64,000 bases of DNA. Origin: Pseudomonas japonica (GTDB lineage Bacteria; Pseudomonadota; Gammaproteobacteria; Pseudomonadales; Pseudomonadaceae). Every line of letters starts with the position of its first letter. The stretch's first letter is position 1. The position numbers and the translations under genes are program-made. Below are positions 42,280 to 50,795 of the stretch, piece after piece. The stretch covers positions 62,001 through 126,000 of the forward strand of contig NZ_JAAMQU010000002.1 in NCBI RefSeq assembly GCF_013522925.1, in the 5' to 3' direction. A model generated the notes under the pieces. It saw nothing but the letters and a program-made list of their open reading frames with translations, ran no database searches and was not told the DNA's origin.

Positions 42280-43008
42280 ATGCGCGTGACACGTCTTTTC
42301 GCGGCCGCCGCCCTGGCGTTGGTCAGTACTTTTGCACTGGCCGATGACGCCGAGCAGGCTATCCGCAAGACACTCGACACCCTCCAATTGGATGTGCCCA
42401 TCGAAGCCGTCTCCAGCAGCCCCATCAACGGGCTCTACGAAGTGCGGCTCAAGGGCGGCCGGGTGCTGTATGCCAGTGCCGACGGCCAGTTCGTGATGCA
42501 GGGTTACCTGTACCAGATGCAGGACGGCAAGCCGGTGAACCTCACCGAGAAAACCGAGCGCGCCGCCATTGCCAAAACCATCAATGCCATCCCGAGTGGC
42601 GAAATGGTGGTGTACCCGGCCGAAGGCGAGGCCAAGGCTCATATCACCGTATTCACCGACACCACCTGCCCTTACTGCCAGAAGCTGCACGCTGAGGTGC
42701 CCGAGCTCAACCGCCGCGGTATCGAAGTGCGTTACCTCGCCTTCCCGCGCCAGGGCCTGGGCTCCGAGGGCGACCAGCAGTTGCAATCGGTATGGTGCTC
42801 TTCCGACCGCCGCGCTTCGCTCAACAAGCTGATCAATGGCAAGGACGTGGATGCCGCCAAGTGCGCCAACCCCGTGAGCAAGCAGTTTGCCCTGGGCCAG
42901 AGTATCGGGGTCAGTGGCACGCCGGCGATCATCCTTCAGGACGGCCAGGTCATTCCGGGCTATCAGCCTGCGGCGCAGGTGGCGAAGATCGCCCTGGCCG
43001 CGCAGTGA
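42280..43008 (+). CDS. dsbC: Thiol:disulfide interchange protein DsbC
   Basis: Periplasmic disulfide isomerase of 242 aa. A signal peptide at residues 1-21 is followed by the N-terminal dimerisation domain and the thioredoxin fold with active site CPYC (Cys130 and Cys133) and the cis-Pro loop GVSGTPAII. Two further cysteines (in SVWCSSD and AAKCAN) form the structural pair. ATG 42280 has AGGAG 5 bases upstream; a longer frame to 42007 overlaps xerD and is not credible. Confidence 0.96.
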   Translation: MRVTRLFAAAALALVSTFALADDAEQAIRKTLDTLQLDVPIEAVSSSPINGLYEVRLKGGRVLYASADGQFVMQGYLYQMQDGKPVNLTEKTERAAIAKTINAIPSGEMVVYPAEGEAKAHITVFTDTTCPYCQKLHAEVPELNRRGIEVRYLAFPRQGLGSEGDQQLQSVWCSSDRRASLNKLINGKDVDAAKCANPVSKQFALGQSIGVSGTPAIILQDGQVIPGYQPAAQVAKIALAAQ

Positions 43009-43028
43009 CAGGCGATTCAAAACACAGG

Positions 43029-43043
43029 CCGCGATAATCGCGG
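43029..43043 (+). promoter_or_regulatory. Palindrome overlapping a -10-like box upstream of hom
   Basis: CCGCGATAATCGCGG is a perfect 7-bp palindrome around one central A and contains GATAAT (43033-43038), 54 bases before hom. It could be an operator over a promoter; no matching -35 is evident. Confidence 0.35.
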
Positions 43044-43092
43044 TGCTATCCGCGGCTGGCGTACACGCCGGCCGTTTCATGGGGAGTCAAGA

Positions 43093-44397
43093 GTGAAACC
43101 GGTCAAAGTAGGCATCTGTGGGTTAGGTACCGTCGGTGGCGGCACCTTCAACGTACTTCAGCGCAACGCCGAGGAGATTGCCCGCCGTGCCGGGCGTGGA
43201 ATCCAGGTCGCGCAGATTGCGATGCGTTCGCAAAACCCCGATTGCCAGATTACCGGTACCCCCATTACCAACGATGTCTTCGAAGTGGCCGGTAACCCGG
43301 ACATCGACATCGTTATCGAACTGATCGGCGGCTATACCGTCGCTCGCGAGCTGGTGCTCAAGGCCATTGAAAACGGCAAGCACGTGGTTACCGCCAACAA
43401 GGCGCTGATCGCCGTGCATGGCAACGAGATCTTCGCCAAGGCGCGGGAAAAAGGCGTGATCGTGGCCTTCGAAGCGGCGGTCGCGGGTGGCATTCCTGTC
43501 ATCAAGGCCATCCGCGAAGGCCTCTCGGCCAACCGGATCAACTGGGTCGCCGGTATCATCAACGGCACTGGCAACTTCATTCTCACCGAAATGCGCGAGA
43601 AAGGCCGTACCTTCCCGGACGTGCTGGCCGAAGCACAGGCCCTTGGCTATGCCGAAGCGGACCCGACCTTCGACGTGGAAGGTATCGACGCAGCGCATAA
43701 GCTCACGATTCTGGCGTCCATTGCGTTCGGCATCCCGCTGCAGTTCGAAAAGGCCTATACCGAAGGCATCTCGAAGCTCACCACCGCCGACGTCAACTAT
43801 GCCGAAGCACTGGGCTACCGGATCAAACACCTCGGCGTAGCGCGCAGTACCGCAGCCGGTATCGAATTGCGGGTACACCCCACCCTCATCCCCGCCGATC
43901 GCCTGATCGCCAACGTCAATGGCGTGATGAACGCCGTGATGGTGAACGGTGATGCGGTAGGTTCCACACTCTTCTACGGTGCTGGCGCCGGCATGGAGCC
44001 TACGGCCTCTTCGGTAGTGGCCGACCTGGTGGACGTGGTACGCGCCATGACGTCCGATCCGGAGAACCGCGTGCCGCACCTGGCTTTCCAGCCCGACTCC
44101 CTTTCGGCGCACCCGATCCTGCCCATCGATGCCTGCGAAAGCGCCTACTATCTGCGTATCCAGGCCAAGGACCACCCGGGTGTACTGGCCCAGGTAGCCA
44201 GCATTCTGTCGGCGCGTGGTATCAACATCGAGTCGATCATGCAAAAAGAAGCCGAAGAGCATGATGGTCTGGTGCCGATGATTCTTCTGACTCACAAGGT
44301 CGTGGAAAACCGTATCGACGACGCTATCAACGCCCTCGAAGCGCTGGATGACGTAGTAGGAAGTGTGGTGCGTATCCGGGTCGAGCACCTGGCCTGA
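43093..44397 (+). CDS. hom: Homoserine dehydrogenase
   Basis: Reduces aspartate semialdehyde to homoserine for threonine, methionine and isoleucine synthesis. The 434-aa monofunctional enzyme has an N-terminal Rossmann fold (VGICGLGTVGGGTFNVL), the catalytic domain (GIINGTGNFILTEM, ALGYAEADPTFDVEG) and a C-terminal ACT domain (HPGVLAQVASILSARGINI) for feedback control. It starts with GTG and has GGGGAGTCAAGA as Shine-Dalgarno. thrC follows 184 bases downstream. Confidence 0.98.
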   Translation: MKPVKVGICGLGTVGGGTFNVLQRNAEEIARRAGRGIQVAQIAMRSQNPDCQITGTPITNDVFEVAGNPDIDIVIELIGGYTVARELVLKAIENGKHVVTANKALIAVHGNEIFAKAREKGVIVAFEAAVAGGIPVIKAIREGLSANRINWVAGIINGTGNFILTEMREKGRTFPDVLAEAQALGYAEADPTFDVEGIDAAHKLTILASIAFGIPLQFEKAYTEGISKLTTADVNYAEALGYRIKHLGVARSTAAGIELRVHPTLIPADRLIANVNGVMNAVMVNGDAVGSTLFYGAGAGMEPTASSVVADLVDVVRAMTSDPENRVPHLAFQPDSLSAHPILPIDACESAYYLRIQAKDHPGVLAQVASILSARGINIESIMQKEAEEHDGLVPMILLTHKVVENRIDDAINALEALDDVVGSVVRIRVEHLA

Positions 44398-44515
44398 GCG
44401 GGCGCTGTAGGACCAGGCGAAGCCTGGGAATCAGTCAACCTCCACTGCACTGAATAAATCGATTACCACAGCGGTAGCAGCCCGTGCTGCAAGTCGTGAA
44501 GCCCACGCGGCTTTT

Positions 44516-44550
44516 GCTTGCAGCTTGCAGCTGAAGGCTTGTAGCTCAAG
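44516..44550. repeat. AAGCTTGCAGCTT-type repeat between hom and thrC
   Basis: GCTTGCAGCTTGCAGCTGAA followed by GGCTTGTAGCTCAAG matches the repeat family seen between guaB and guaA (14028-14152). It ends 31 bases before the thrC start. Confidence 0.65.
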
Positions 44551-44581
44551 CCCAGCCGCTCAAACCAAAGGTTTGCCCAAC

Positions 44582-45991
44582 ATGCGTTACATCAGTACCC
44601 GCGGCCAGGCACCCGCGCTCAATTTCGAGGAAGTGCTGCTGGCTGGCCTGGCCACCGATGGTGGCCTGTATGTACCAGAAAACCTTCCACGGTTTACCCA
44701 GGAAGAGATCGCCTCCTGGGCTGGGTTGCCCTACCACGAGCTGGCCTTCCGGGTGATGCGCCCGTTCGTGACCGGCAGCATTGCCGACGCCGACTTCAAG
44801 CAGATCCTCGAACAAACCTACGCAAACTTCTCGCACGCCGCCGTTGCGCCCCTGCGCCAGCTGAACGGCAATGAATGGGTGCTCGAGCTGTTCCACGGGC
44901 CGACCCTGGCGTTCAAGGATTTCGCCCTGCAACTGCTCGGCCGCCTGCTGGACCACGTGCTGGCCAAGCGTGGCGAGCGCGTCGTGATCATCGGTGCTAC
45001 CAGTGGCGACACCGGCTCGGCGGCCATCGAAGGCTGCAAGCACTGCGAGAACGTCGACATCTTCATCCTGCACCCGCACCAGCGGGTATCGGAAGTTCAG
45101 CGCCGGCAGATGACCACGCTGTTTGGCGACAACATCCATAACCTGGCGGTGGAAGGCAACTTCGATGATTGCCAGGAGATGGTAAAGGCCAGCTTCGCCG
45201 ACCAGAGCTTCCTGAAGGGCACGCGCCTAGTAGCGGTGAACTCGATCAACTGGGCGCGGATCATGGCCCAGATCGTGTACTACTTCCACGCGGCCCTGCA
45301 GCTGGGCGGCCCAGCGCGCTCAGTCGCCTTCTCGGTGCCTACCGGTAACTTCGGCGACATCTTCGCCGGTTACCTGGCCCGTAACATGGGCCTGCCCATC
45401 AGCCAGTTGATCGTTGCAACCAACCGCAACGACATCCTCCATCGCTTCATGAGCGGCAACCAGTACGTGAAGGACACCCTGCACGCCACGTTGTCGCCAT
45501 CCATGGACATCATGGTCTCTTCAAACTTCGAACGCCTGCTGTTCGACCTCCACGGCCGCAACGGCACCGCCATCGCGCAGCTGATGTCCAGCTTCAAGCT
45601 GGGCGGTGGCTTCAGCGTGGAAGAAGACCGCTGGACCGAAGCGCGGCGCCTGTTCGACTCACTGGCCGTGACCGATGAACAAACCTGCGAAACCATCGCT
45701 GAAGTGTTCGCGAGCACCGGTGAAGTGCTGGACCCGCACACGGCCATTGGCGTACGGGCGGCCCGCGAATGCCGCCGCAGCCTGGACACGCCCATGGTGG
45801 TGCTGGGCACTGCCCATCCGGTCAAATTCCCTGAGGCAGTGGAGCAAGCCGGCGTAGGCAAGGCCCTGCATCTGCCAGCTCATCTGGAAGACCTGTTCCA
45901 GCGGGAAGAACGTTGCACGGTGCTGCCGAACGACATCACGGCTATCCAGGCCTTCGTGAGCGCCCACGGTAACCGCGGCAAGCCGCTGTAA
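44582..45991 (+). CDS. thrC: Threonine synthase
   Basis: PLP enzyme converting phosphohomoserine to threonine. The 469-aa protein shows MRYISTRGQAPALNFEEVLL at the start, the PLP-lysine segment GPTLAFKDFALQLLGR and the phosphate-binding SGDTGSAA. Start ATG 44582 is the family start; an in-frame ATG at 44525 lies in repeat sequence. It probably shares transcripts with hom although a repeat lies between. Confidence 0.97.
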   Translation: MRYISTRGQAPALNFEEVLLAGLATDGGLYVPENLPRFTQEEIASWAGLPYHELAFRVMRPFVTGSIADADFKQILEQTYANFSHAAVAPLRQLNGNEWVLELFHGPTLAFKDFALQLLGRLLDHVLAKRGERVVIIGATSGDTGSAAIEGCKHCENVDIFILHPHQRVSEVQRRQMTTLFGDNIHNLAVEGNFDDCQEMVKASFADQSFLKGTRLVAVNSINWARIMAQIVYYFHAALQLGGPARSVAFSVPTGNFGDIFAGYLARNMGLPISQLIVATNRNDILHRFMSGNQYVKDTLHATLSPSMDIMVSSNFERLLFDLHGRNGTAIAQLMSSFKLGGGFSVEEDRWTEARRLFDSLAVTDEQTCETIAEVFASTGEVLDPHTAIGVRAARECRRSLDTPMVVLGTAHPVKFPEAVEQAGVGKALHLPAHLEDLFQREERCTVLPNDITAIQAFVSAHGNRGKPL

Positions 45992-46021
45992 TACGATGCC
46001 TTTACGGCGGTGGCCAGGGGC

Positions 46022-46076
46022 GCTTGTAGGAAAACGCTCTTGGTCCCGCCGTCCTCCGTCGACTTTTCCTGCAAGC
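46022..46076. repeat. Inverted repeat after thrC
   Basis: GCTTGTAGGAAAA and TTTTCCTGCAAGC, 13-base arms with one mismatch, are separated by 29 bases. The TGTAGGA core is shared with the REP-like elements. It may form a hairpin after thrC. Confidence 0.6.
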
Positions 46077-46153
46077 CTTTCGGATCATTCCTATTTAGCC
46101 TTGAGTGCGCGTTATTTAAGGTGGCGTTCGTTCCCACTTTCGAGGCCGCAACC

Positions 46154-46555
46154 ATGCGTTCGCTCAAGGTTCTCGTCGTAGAGCATCAACCTGCCCGCCT
46201 GCTGCAACTTCATCAAATGCTCAATGCCTGCGGCGTCTATGGCGTTCGGGTTGCGGAAGATCCCGCCTCGGCCCGTCGTACCCTGGAACGGCAGGGGCCA
46301 GTCGATGTAGTGGTATTTGGAAGCCAGGCCACCTCGGCGCTCATGTTCCTGGATGCGTTGGCAGCGTCCGGTGAAACCGCAGGGGTGATTATCCAGGGCC
46401 GTAGCGAGTGCCCCGAAACCACCGCCGCCGTACGGCGCGCCCGTCAGGCCGGCTTATGGGTACTGGGTGTGCTGCCCTGGGGCCAGGCGGTATGTCCGCT
46501 GCACCAGATGCTCTGCCGTTTCAAGGTGCATGTGGCCGAACCGCTTATCGCCTGA
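46154..46555 (+). CDS. Degenerate response-regulator receiver protein
   Basis: A 133-aa protein with the start of a CheY-type receiver (SLKVLVVEHQPARLLQLHQM) and the beta-alpha pattern of the fold. The key residues are altered: the acidic pair is Glu10-His11, and the position of the phosphoacceptor Asp, five residues after Asp51, is Gly56 (DVVVFG). It is therefore unlikely to be phosphorylated in the usual way and has no output domain. ATG 46154 begins the fold; the longer frame from 46010 runs through the inverted repeat. Its partner is unknown. Confidence 0.75.
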   Translation: MRSLKVLVVEHQPARLLQLHQMLNACGVYGVRVAEDPASARRTLERQGPVDVVVFGSQATSALMFLDALAASGETAGVIIQGRSECPETTAAVRRARQAGLWVLGVLPWGQAVCPLHQMLCRFKVHVAEPLIA

Positions 46556-46670
46556 GGTACCTTTCATCCTGCCGTTGCGCTTGTTGGCCCCGGCTGCCCG
46601 AACTTTTGCCAAGCGGTGATGGTCATTTACTGGCACTGAAATGAATTTCGGGTAAATAAGGGTGATCGAG

Positions 46671-46961
46671 ATGGAAAACATCAGCTTATTGTTAAGTGAT
46701 GCGCTGGCACCTTACTGCGTCAGCCTGGCTCCGTCGGATCTCCAAGATCGTTTTCGTGTCACGGTAACCGACCAGGCCGGCGCGGCCATCCTCCACAGGG
46801 ACGTTCCGAAGTCGCAGTTGGCGTCCCGGTACGCCCTCACGGACGTCGTTGATGGTTTGCACCGTGACCTCATGATTGCCGAAGGCCGGCTGGAACCAAG
46901 CACCATTGCCGCGCTGCGAAGCGTAGGCACCGTTGGTCGGTTCGCGGTGGAGTTGCGTTAA
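46671..46961 (+). CDS. DUF3509-like small protein
   Basis: A 96-aa protein resembling the Pseudomonas-specific DUF3509 family: an N-terminal LLLSDALAPYCVSLAPSD, a central VTVTDQAGAAILHRDV and a helical C-terminal region (VVDGLHRDLMIAEGRL). No known function. ATG 46671 is preferred over GTG 46662 because AAGGG (46657-46661) is then 9 bases upstream. The family call is from recall of the pattern. Confidence 0.65.
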   Translation: MENISLLLSDALAPYCVSLAPSDLQDRFRVTVTDQAGAAILHRDVPKSQLASRYALTDVVDGLHRDLMIAEGRLEPSTIAALRSVGTVGRFAVELR

Positions 46962-47068
46962 GCCGGGAACCTTCACGAGGGCTCGCCCTCTTACCTTACA
47001 AGGACGCTTGAACGGCATTGTGCTCCGGTGCCGTTCAGTCGTCCGGTGGCCCGAATGGGTCATGTTTG

Positions 47069-47106
47069 CCCCGGCCGGCCTCCCCACCGCGTCCGGGGTT
47101 TCTTTT
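47069..47106 (+). terminator. Probable Rho-independent terminator upstream of yaeQ
   Basis: CCCCGG/CCGGGG stem with an 18-base GC-rich loop that can fold further, followed by TTTCTTTT. A second hairpin, GAACGGCA/TGCCGTTC (47010-47036), lies just upstream. Confidence 0.55.
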
Positions 47107-47165
47107 ATGCGCAGCCTAAGCCCATCAGGTAAACTACGCGCCCCCTCGCTATATCGAAGCCTGCC

Positions 47166-47708
47166 ATGGCCCAGCCATCGACTACTTACAAGTTCGAACT
47201 CAACCTGACCGACCTCGATCGCGGTGTTTACGAAAGCATCAAGCAAACGATTGCCCGTCATCCTTCGGAAACCGAAGAGCGCATGGCGGTGCGTTTGCTG
47301 GCCTATGCCCTCTGGTATAACGAAAACCTGAGCTTCGGCCGCGGCTTGTCGGACGTGGACGAGCCCGCCTTGTGGGAAAAGAGCCTCGACGATCGTGTGC
47401 TGCACTGGATCGAAGTAGGCCAGCCAGACCTCGACCGCCTTACCTGGTGCTCCCGCCGCACCGAGCGGGTTAGCCTGCTGGCATACGGTAGCTTGCGCGT
47501 CTGGCAGAACAAAGTCGCAGATCCCGCCCGCACCCTCAAGAACCTCAGTATTGCCGCTGTGCCTCAAGAGGTACTCGAGGTACTGGCCACTGATATGCCG
47601 CGCTCCATCAAATGGGACGTGATGATCGATGAAGGTACCGTATTCGTGACCGATGATCGGGGCCAGCATGAAGTGCAGCTGGAATGGTTGCTGGGGGAGC
47701 GGGGGTAA
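47166..47708 (+). CDS. yaeQ: YaeQ family protein
   Basis: A 180-aa protein with the YaeQ signature: YKFELNLTDLDRGVYES, HPSETEERMAVRLLAYALW and WIEVGQPDLDRL. The family has a PD-(D/E)XK nuclease-like fold; E. coli YaeQ was linked to suppression of an RfaH-related defect, but its activity is unresolved. It is full length, in a separate unit before recJ. Confidence 0.92.
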   Translation: MAQPSTTYKFELNLTDLDRGVYESIKQTIARHPSETEERMAVRLLAYALWYNENLSFGRGLSDVDEPALWEKSLDDRVLHWIEVGQPDLDRLTWCSRRTERVSLLAYGSLRVWQNKVADPARTLKNLSIAAVPQEVLEVLATDMPRSIKWDVMIDEGTVFVTDDRGQHEVQLEWLLGERG

Positions 47709-47762
47709 GGTCACTATGGCCGCCCTGTCGTTTCGCCGTTTGATGTGAGAACACTGCCGCAC

Positions 47763-49472
47763 ATGCGTATCGAGCCCCGCCCGCTGCCCGCCGAACTGCC
47801 TTTCCTGGGTGATCTGCCACCCCTGCTTACCCGCCTGTATGCCGCCCGAGGCGTGCAAAGCCAGGCCGAGCTGGACAAGGGGCTGGCACGGCTGATCCCG
47901 TATCAGCAACTCAAGGGCATCGATGCCGCGGTGGACATGCTGGTCACCGCCATCGACCGGGGTGAGCGCATTCTGGTGGTGGGCGATTTCGACGCCGACG
48001 GCGCCACGGCCAGTAGCGTTGCGGTGTTGGGGCTGCGGCTGCTCGGCGCGGCGCATGTGGATTATCTTGTCCCGAACCGGTTCACCTATGGCTACGGCCT
48101 CACCCCTGAGATCGTTGCCGTGGCGCTCGAGCGCCAGCCCGACCTGCTGGTAACCGTGGATAACGGCATTTCCAGCGTGGAGGGCGTTCAGGCGGCGCGA
48201 GATGCCGGGCTCAAAGTGCTGATCACCGACCACCACCTGCCCGGCGCGCAGCTGCCGCAGGCCGATGCCATCGTCAACCCGAACCAGCCAGGTTGTGACT
48301 TTCCCAGCAAGGCCCTGGCGGGCGTAGGGGTGATTTTCTATGTGCTGATGGCCCTTCGTGCGCAACTGCGAGCACTCGGGCGTTACGCCACGGCGCCGCA
48401 GCCTAATATTGGTGAATTGCTGGACCTCGTCGCGCTGGGCAGTGTGGCCGACGTGGTGCCGCTCGACGCCAACAACCGCATTCTTGTGCATCAGGGCCTG
48501 GAGCGTATACGCGCGGGCCGGGCGCGGCCGGGCATCATGGCGCTGCTGGAAGTGGCCCGTCGGGATCATCGCCGGCTCACGTCCACCGACCTCGGCTTTA
48601 TCCTTGGGCCAAGGCTGAATGCCGCCGGGCGTATGGATGACATGAGCCTGGGGATCGAGTGCCTGCTCAGCGAAGACCTCGCTCACGCAAGAGGCATCGC
48701 CGCAGAACTGGATGGCCTCAACCAGGACCGCAAATCGGTGGAGCAGGGCATGCAGCGTGAAGCCCTGGCGCAGCTCAAGGACCTGCCGCTGGCCTCGATG
48801 CCGTTCGGCCTGTGCCTGTTCGAGCCCGACTGGCACCAAGGCGTTATCGGCATCCTCGCGTCACGGATGAAAGAGCGTTATCACCGCCCTACCATTGCCT
48901 TCGCGGATGCCGGCGACGGGCTGCTCAAAGGCTCGGCGCGATCGGTGCCGGGTTTCCACATCCGGGACGCCCTGGACGCCGTGGCGGCCAAGCATCCGCA
49001 CCTGATCACCAAATTCGGCGGGCATGCCATGGCGGCTGGGTTGTCCTTGCCCGCCGAGCATTTCGAAGCCTTCGCTGAAGCCTTCGACAAGCAGGTTCGC
49101 GAACACCTGTGCGAAGACGACCTCACCGGCAGGCTGCTGTCAGACGGTTGCCTGGCCGTGGAGGAGTTCCACCTGGAGCTTGCCCGCGCGCTGCGTAATG
49201 CAGGGCCTTGGGGCCAGCACTTCCCGGAGCCGCTGTTCCATGGCGTGTTCCAGTTGGTGGAGCAGCGGGTGGTGGGCGAGCGGCACCTCAAGGTAGTGCT
49301 CAAAAGCGAATGCGGTAGCCTGCGCCTGGATGGCATTGCGTTCGGGGTAGACCGCGAAATTTGGCCCAACCCGAGCGCGCGCTGGGTGGAAATGGCCTAC
49401 AAGCTGGATGTGAACGAATACCGTGGCGTTGAAACCGTCCAACTCATGATCGCGCACATGAGCCCTCGTTAG
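47763..49472 (+). CDS. recJ: Single-stranded-DNA-specific exonuclease RecJ
   Basis: 5'-3' ssDNA exonuclease for recombination and mismatch repair. The 569-aa DHH/DHHA1 protein shows DFDADG (Asp75, Asp77, Asp79), the DHH motif in ITDHHLPG, and the DHHA1 segment with GGHAMAAGLSLP. ATG 47763 (MRIEPRPLPAELPFLGDL) is the family start; GTG 47745 would add six residues. Confidence 0.97.
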   Translation: MRIEPRPLPAELPFLGDLPPLLTRLYAARGVQSQAELDKGLARLIPYQQLKGIDAAVDMLVTAIDRGERILVVGDFDADGATASSVAVLGLRLLGAAHVDYLVPNRFTYGYGLTPEIVAVALERQPDLLVTVDNGISSVEGVQAARDAGLKVLITDHHLPGAQLPQADAIVNPNQPGCDFPSKALAGVGVIFYVLMALRAQLRALGRYATAPQPNIGELLDLVALGSVADVVPLDANNRILVHQGLERIRAGRARPGIMALLEVARRDHRRLTSTDLGFILGPRLNAAGRMDDMSLGIECLLSEDLAHARGIAAELDGLNQDRKSVEQGMQREALAQLKDLPLASMPFGLCLFEPDWHQGVIGILASRMKERYHRPTIAFADAGDGLLKGSARSVPGFHIRDALDAVAAKHPHLITKFGGHAMAAGLSLPAEHFEAFAEAFDKQVREHLCEDDLTGRLLSDGCLAVEEFHLELARALRNAGPWGQHFPEPLFHGVFQLVEQRVVGERHLKVVLKSECGSLRLDGIAFGVDREIWPNPSARWVEMAYKLDVNEYRGVETVQLMIAHMSPR

Positions 49473-49557
49473 CGGAATCTGCCGTCTCCCTTGTGGGTCT
49501 ACTACGCTGCAAAGAGTGCAAACCTTACAGCCTGATATCCCACTCGAGAGGTGCTTC

Positions 49558-50664
49558 ATGAGCCTGTTGCTGGAACCCTACACCCTGCGTGGGTTGACGT
49601 TGCGTAACCGTATCGTGGTTTCGCCCATGTGCCAGTATTCGTCCGAAGATGGCCTCGCCAACGACTGGCACCTGGTGCATCTGGGCAGCCGCGCGGTAGG
49701 GGGCGCCGGCCTGGTGATTTTCGAGGCAACCGCCGTCACCGCTGATGGCCGCATCACCCCCGAAGACCTCGGCCTGTGGAAAGATGAACAGATCCCGATG
49801 CTTCAGCGCATCACGCGCTTCATTGAAGCGCAGGGCTCGGTGCCTGGTATCCAATTGGCTCATGCTGGCCGCAAAGCCAGTACCTGGCGGCCCTGGCTCG
49901 GCAAGCATGGCAGCGTCACCCTGGATGAAGGCGGCTGGATTCCCGTAGCGCCTTCGCCCATTTCCTTCGACCCCGAACATGCCCGCCCCACCGAACTGGA
50001 CGAAGCCGCGATTACCGGCATCAAGGAAGCGTTCGTGGCGGCTGCCAAGCGTGCGCTGACCGCCAATTTCAAGGTAGTGGAAATCCACGCGGCCCACGGC
50101 TACCTGCTACACCAGTTCATGTCGCCGCTGAGCAACCGCCGCACGGACCAGTACGGTGGCAGCTTCGATAACCGCATTCGGCTGGTGCTGGAAGTGACCG
50201 AGGCTATTCGTGCGCTATGGCCTGCTGACCTCCCGGTATTCGTGCGGGTGTCGGCCACCGATTGGGTAGATGACGGCTGGAACCCGGATGAAACCGTGGA
50301 GCTGGCGCGGCGCCTGAAGGCTTTGGGTGTAGACCTGGTGGATGTGTCCTCGGGTGGCACCGCCGCCAATGCGGAAATCCCGACCGGGCCTGGCTATCAG
50401 ACCCGCTTCGCCGAACGCGTGCGCAAGGAATCGGAGATTGCCACCGGCACCGTGGGTATGATCACCGACCCTGCCCAGGCGGAGCATATTCTGCGCACCG
50501 GCCAGGCTGACCTCATCCTGCTGGCCCGCGAGCTGCTGCGTGACCCGTACTGGCCGCTGCACGCCGACGACGACCTGGGCGGACGCAAGGCCACCTGGCC
50601 TGCCCAGTATCAGCGCGCTACCCACCGCGACCAGCCTATTCACGAATCCGATCTGCGGGATTGA
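49558..50664 (+). CDS. Old Yellow Enzyme family NADH:flavin oxidoreductase (YqjM/XenA class)
   Basis: A 368-aa TIM-barrel FMN ene-reductase. SPMCQYSSEDG, with the class II regulatory Cys, GIQLAHAGRKAS and the catalytic EIHAAHGYLLHQF are characteristic, as are the NRRTDQYGGSFDNR and LILLARELLRDPYWPL segments. It reduces activated alkenes or nitro compounds with NAD(P)H; the physiological substrate is unknown. ATG 49558 follows GAGAGGTGCTTC. It lies 85 bases after recJ and precedes a large inverted repeat. Confidence 0.92.
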   Translation: MSLLLEPYTLRGLTLRNRIVVSPMCQYSSEDGLANDWHLVHLGSRAVGGAGLVIFEATAVTADGRITPEDLGLWKDEQIPMLQRITRFIEAQGSVPGIQLAHAGRKASTWRPWLGKHGSVTLDEGGWIPVAPSPISFDPEHARPTELDEAAITGIKEAFVAAAKRALTANFKVVEIHAAHGYLLHQFMSPLSNRRTDQYGGSFDNRIRLVLEVTEAIRALWPADLPVFVRVSATDWVDDGWNPDETVELARRLKALGVDLVDVSSGGTAANAEIPTGPGYQTRFAERVRKESEIATGTVGMITDPAQAEHILRTGQADLILLARELLRDPYWPLHADDDLGGRKATWPAQYQRATHRDQPIHESDLRD

Positions 50665-50672
50665 CATCCTTT

Positions 50673-50766
50673 TTCGCGAGCTACGCCGGATGGCCGGCCC
50701 CGCCGCTTCCCACAGGTTGCGTTGACTACTGTGGGAGCAAGCGGAGCCGAAGGCGTAGCACGCGAA
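50673..50766. repeat. Large REP-like inverted repeat between the OYE gene and opgD
   Basis: Outer arms TTCGCGAGCTACGCC and GGCGTAGCACGCGAA plus inner arms CCGCTTCCCACAG and CTGTGGGAGCAAGCGG form a nested palindrome of about 94 bases, placed between two convergent genes. It is of the same family as 18377-18442 and 56796-56861. Confidence 0.75.
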
Positions 50767-50795
50767 TAGGGTTTAAGAAAACAAGACCTATACGG

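Noticed and set aside
46697..46712. Sigma54-like TGGCAC element
   Set aside because: It lies inside the DUF3509-like coding region and lacks a correctly spaced TTGC partner.
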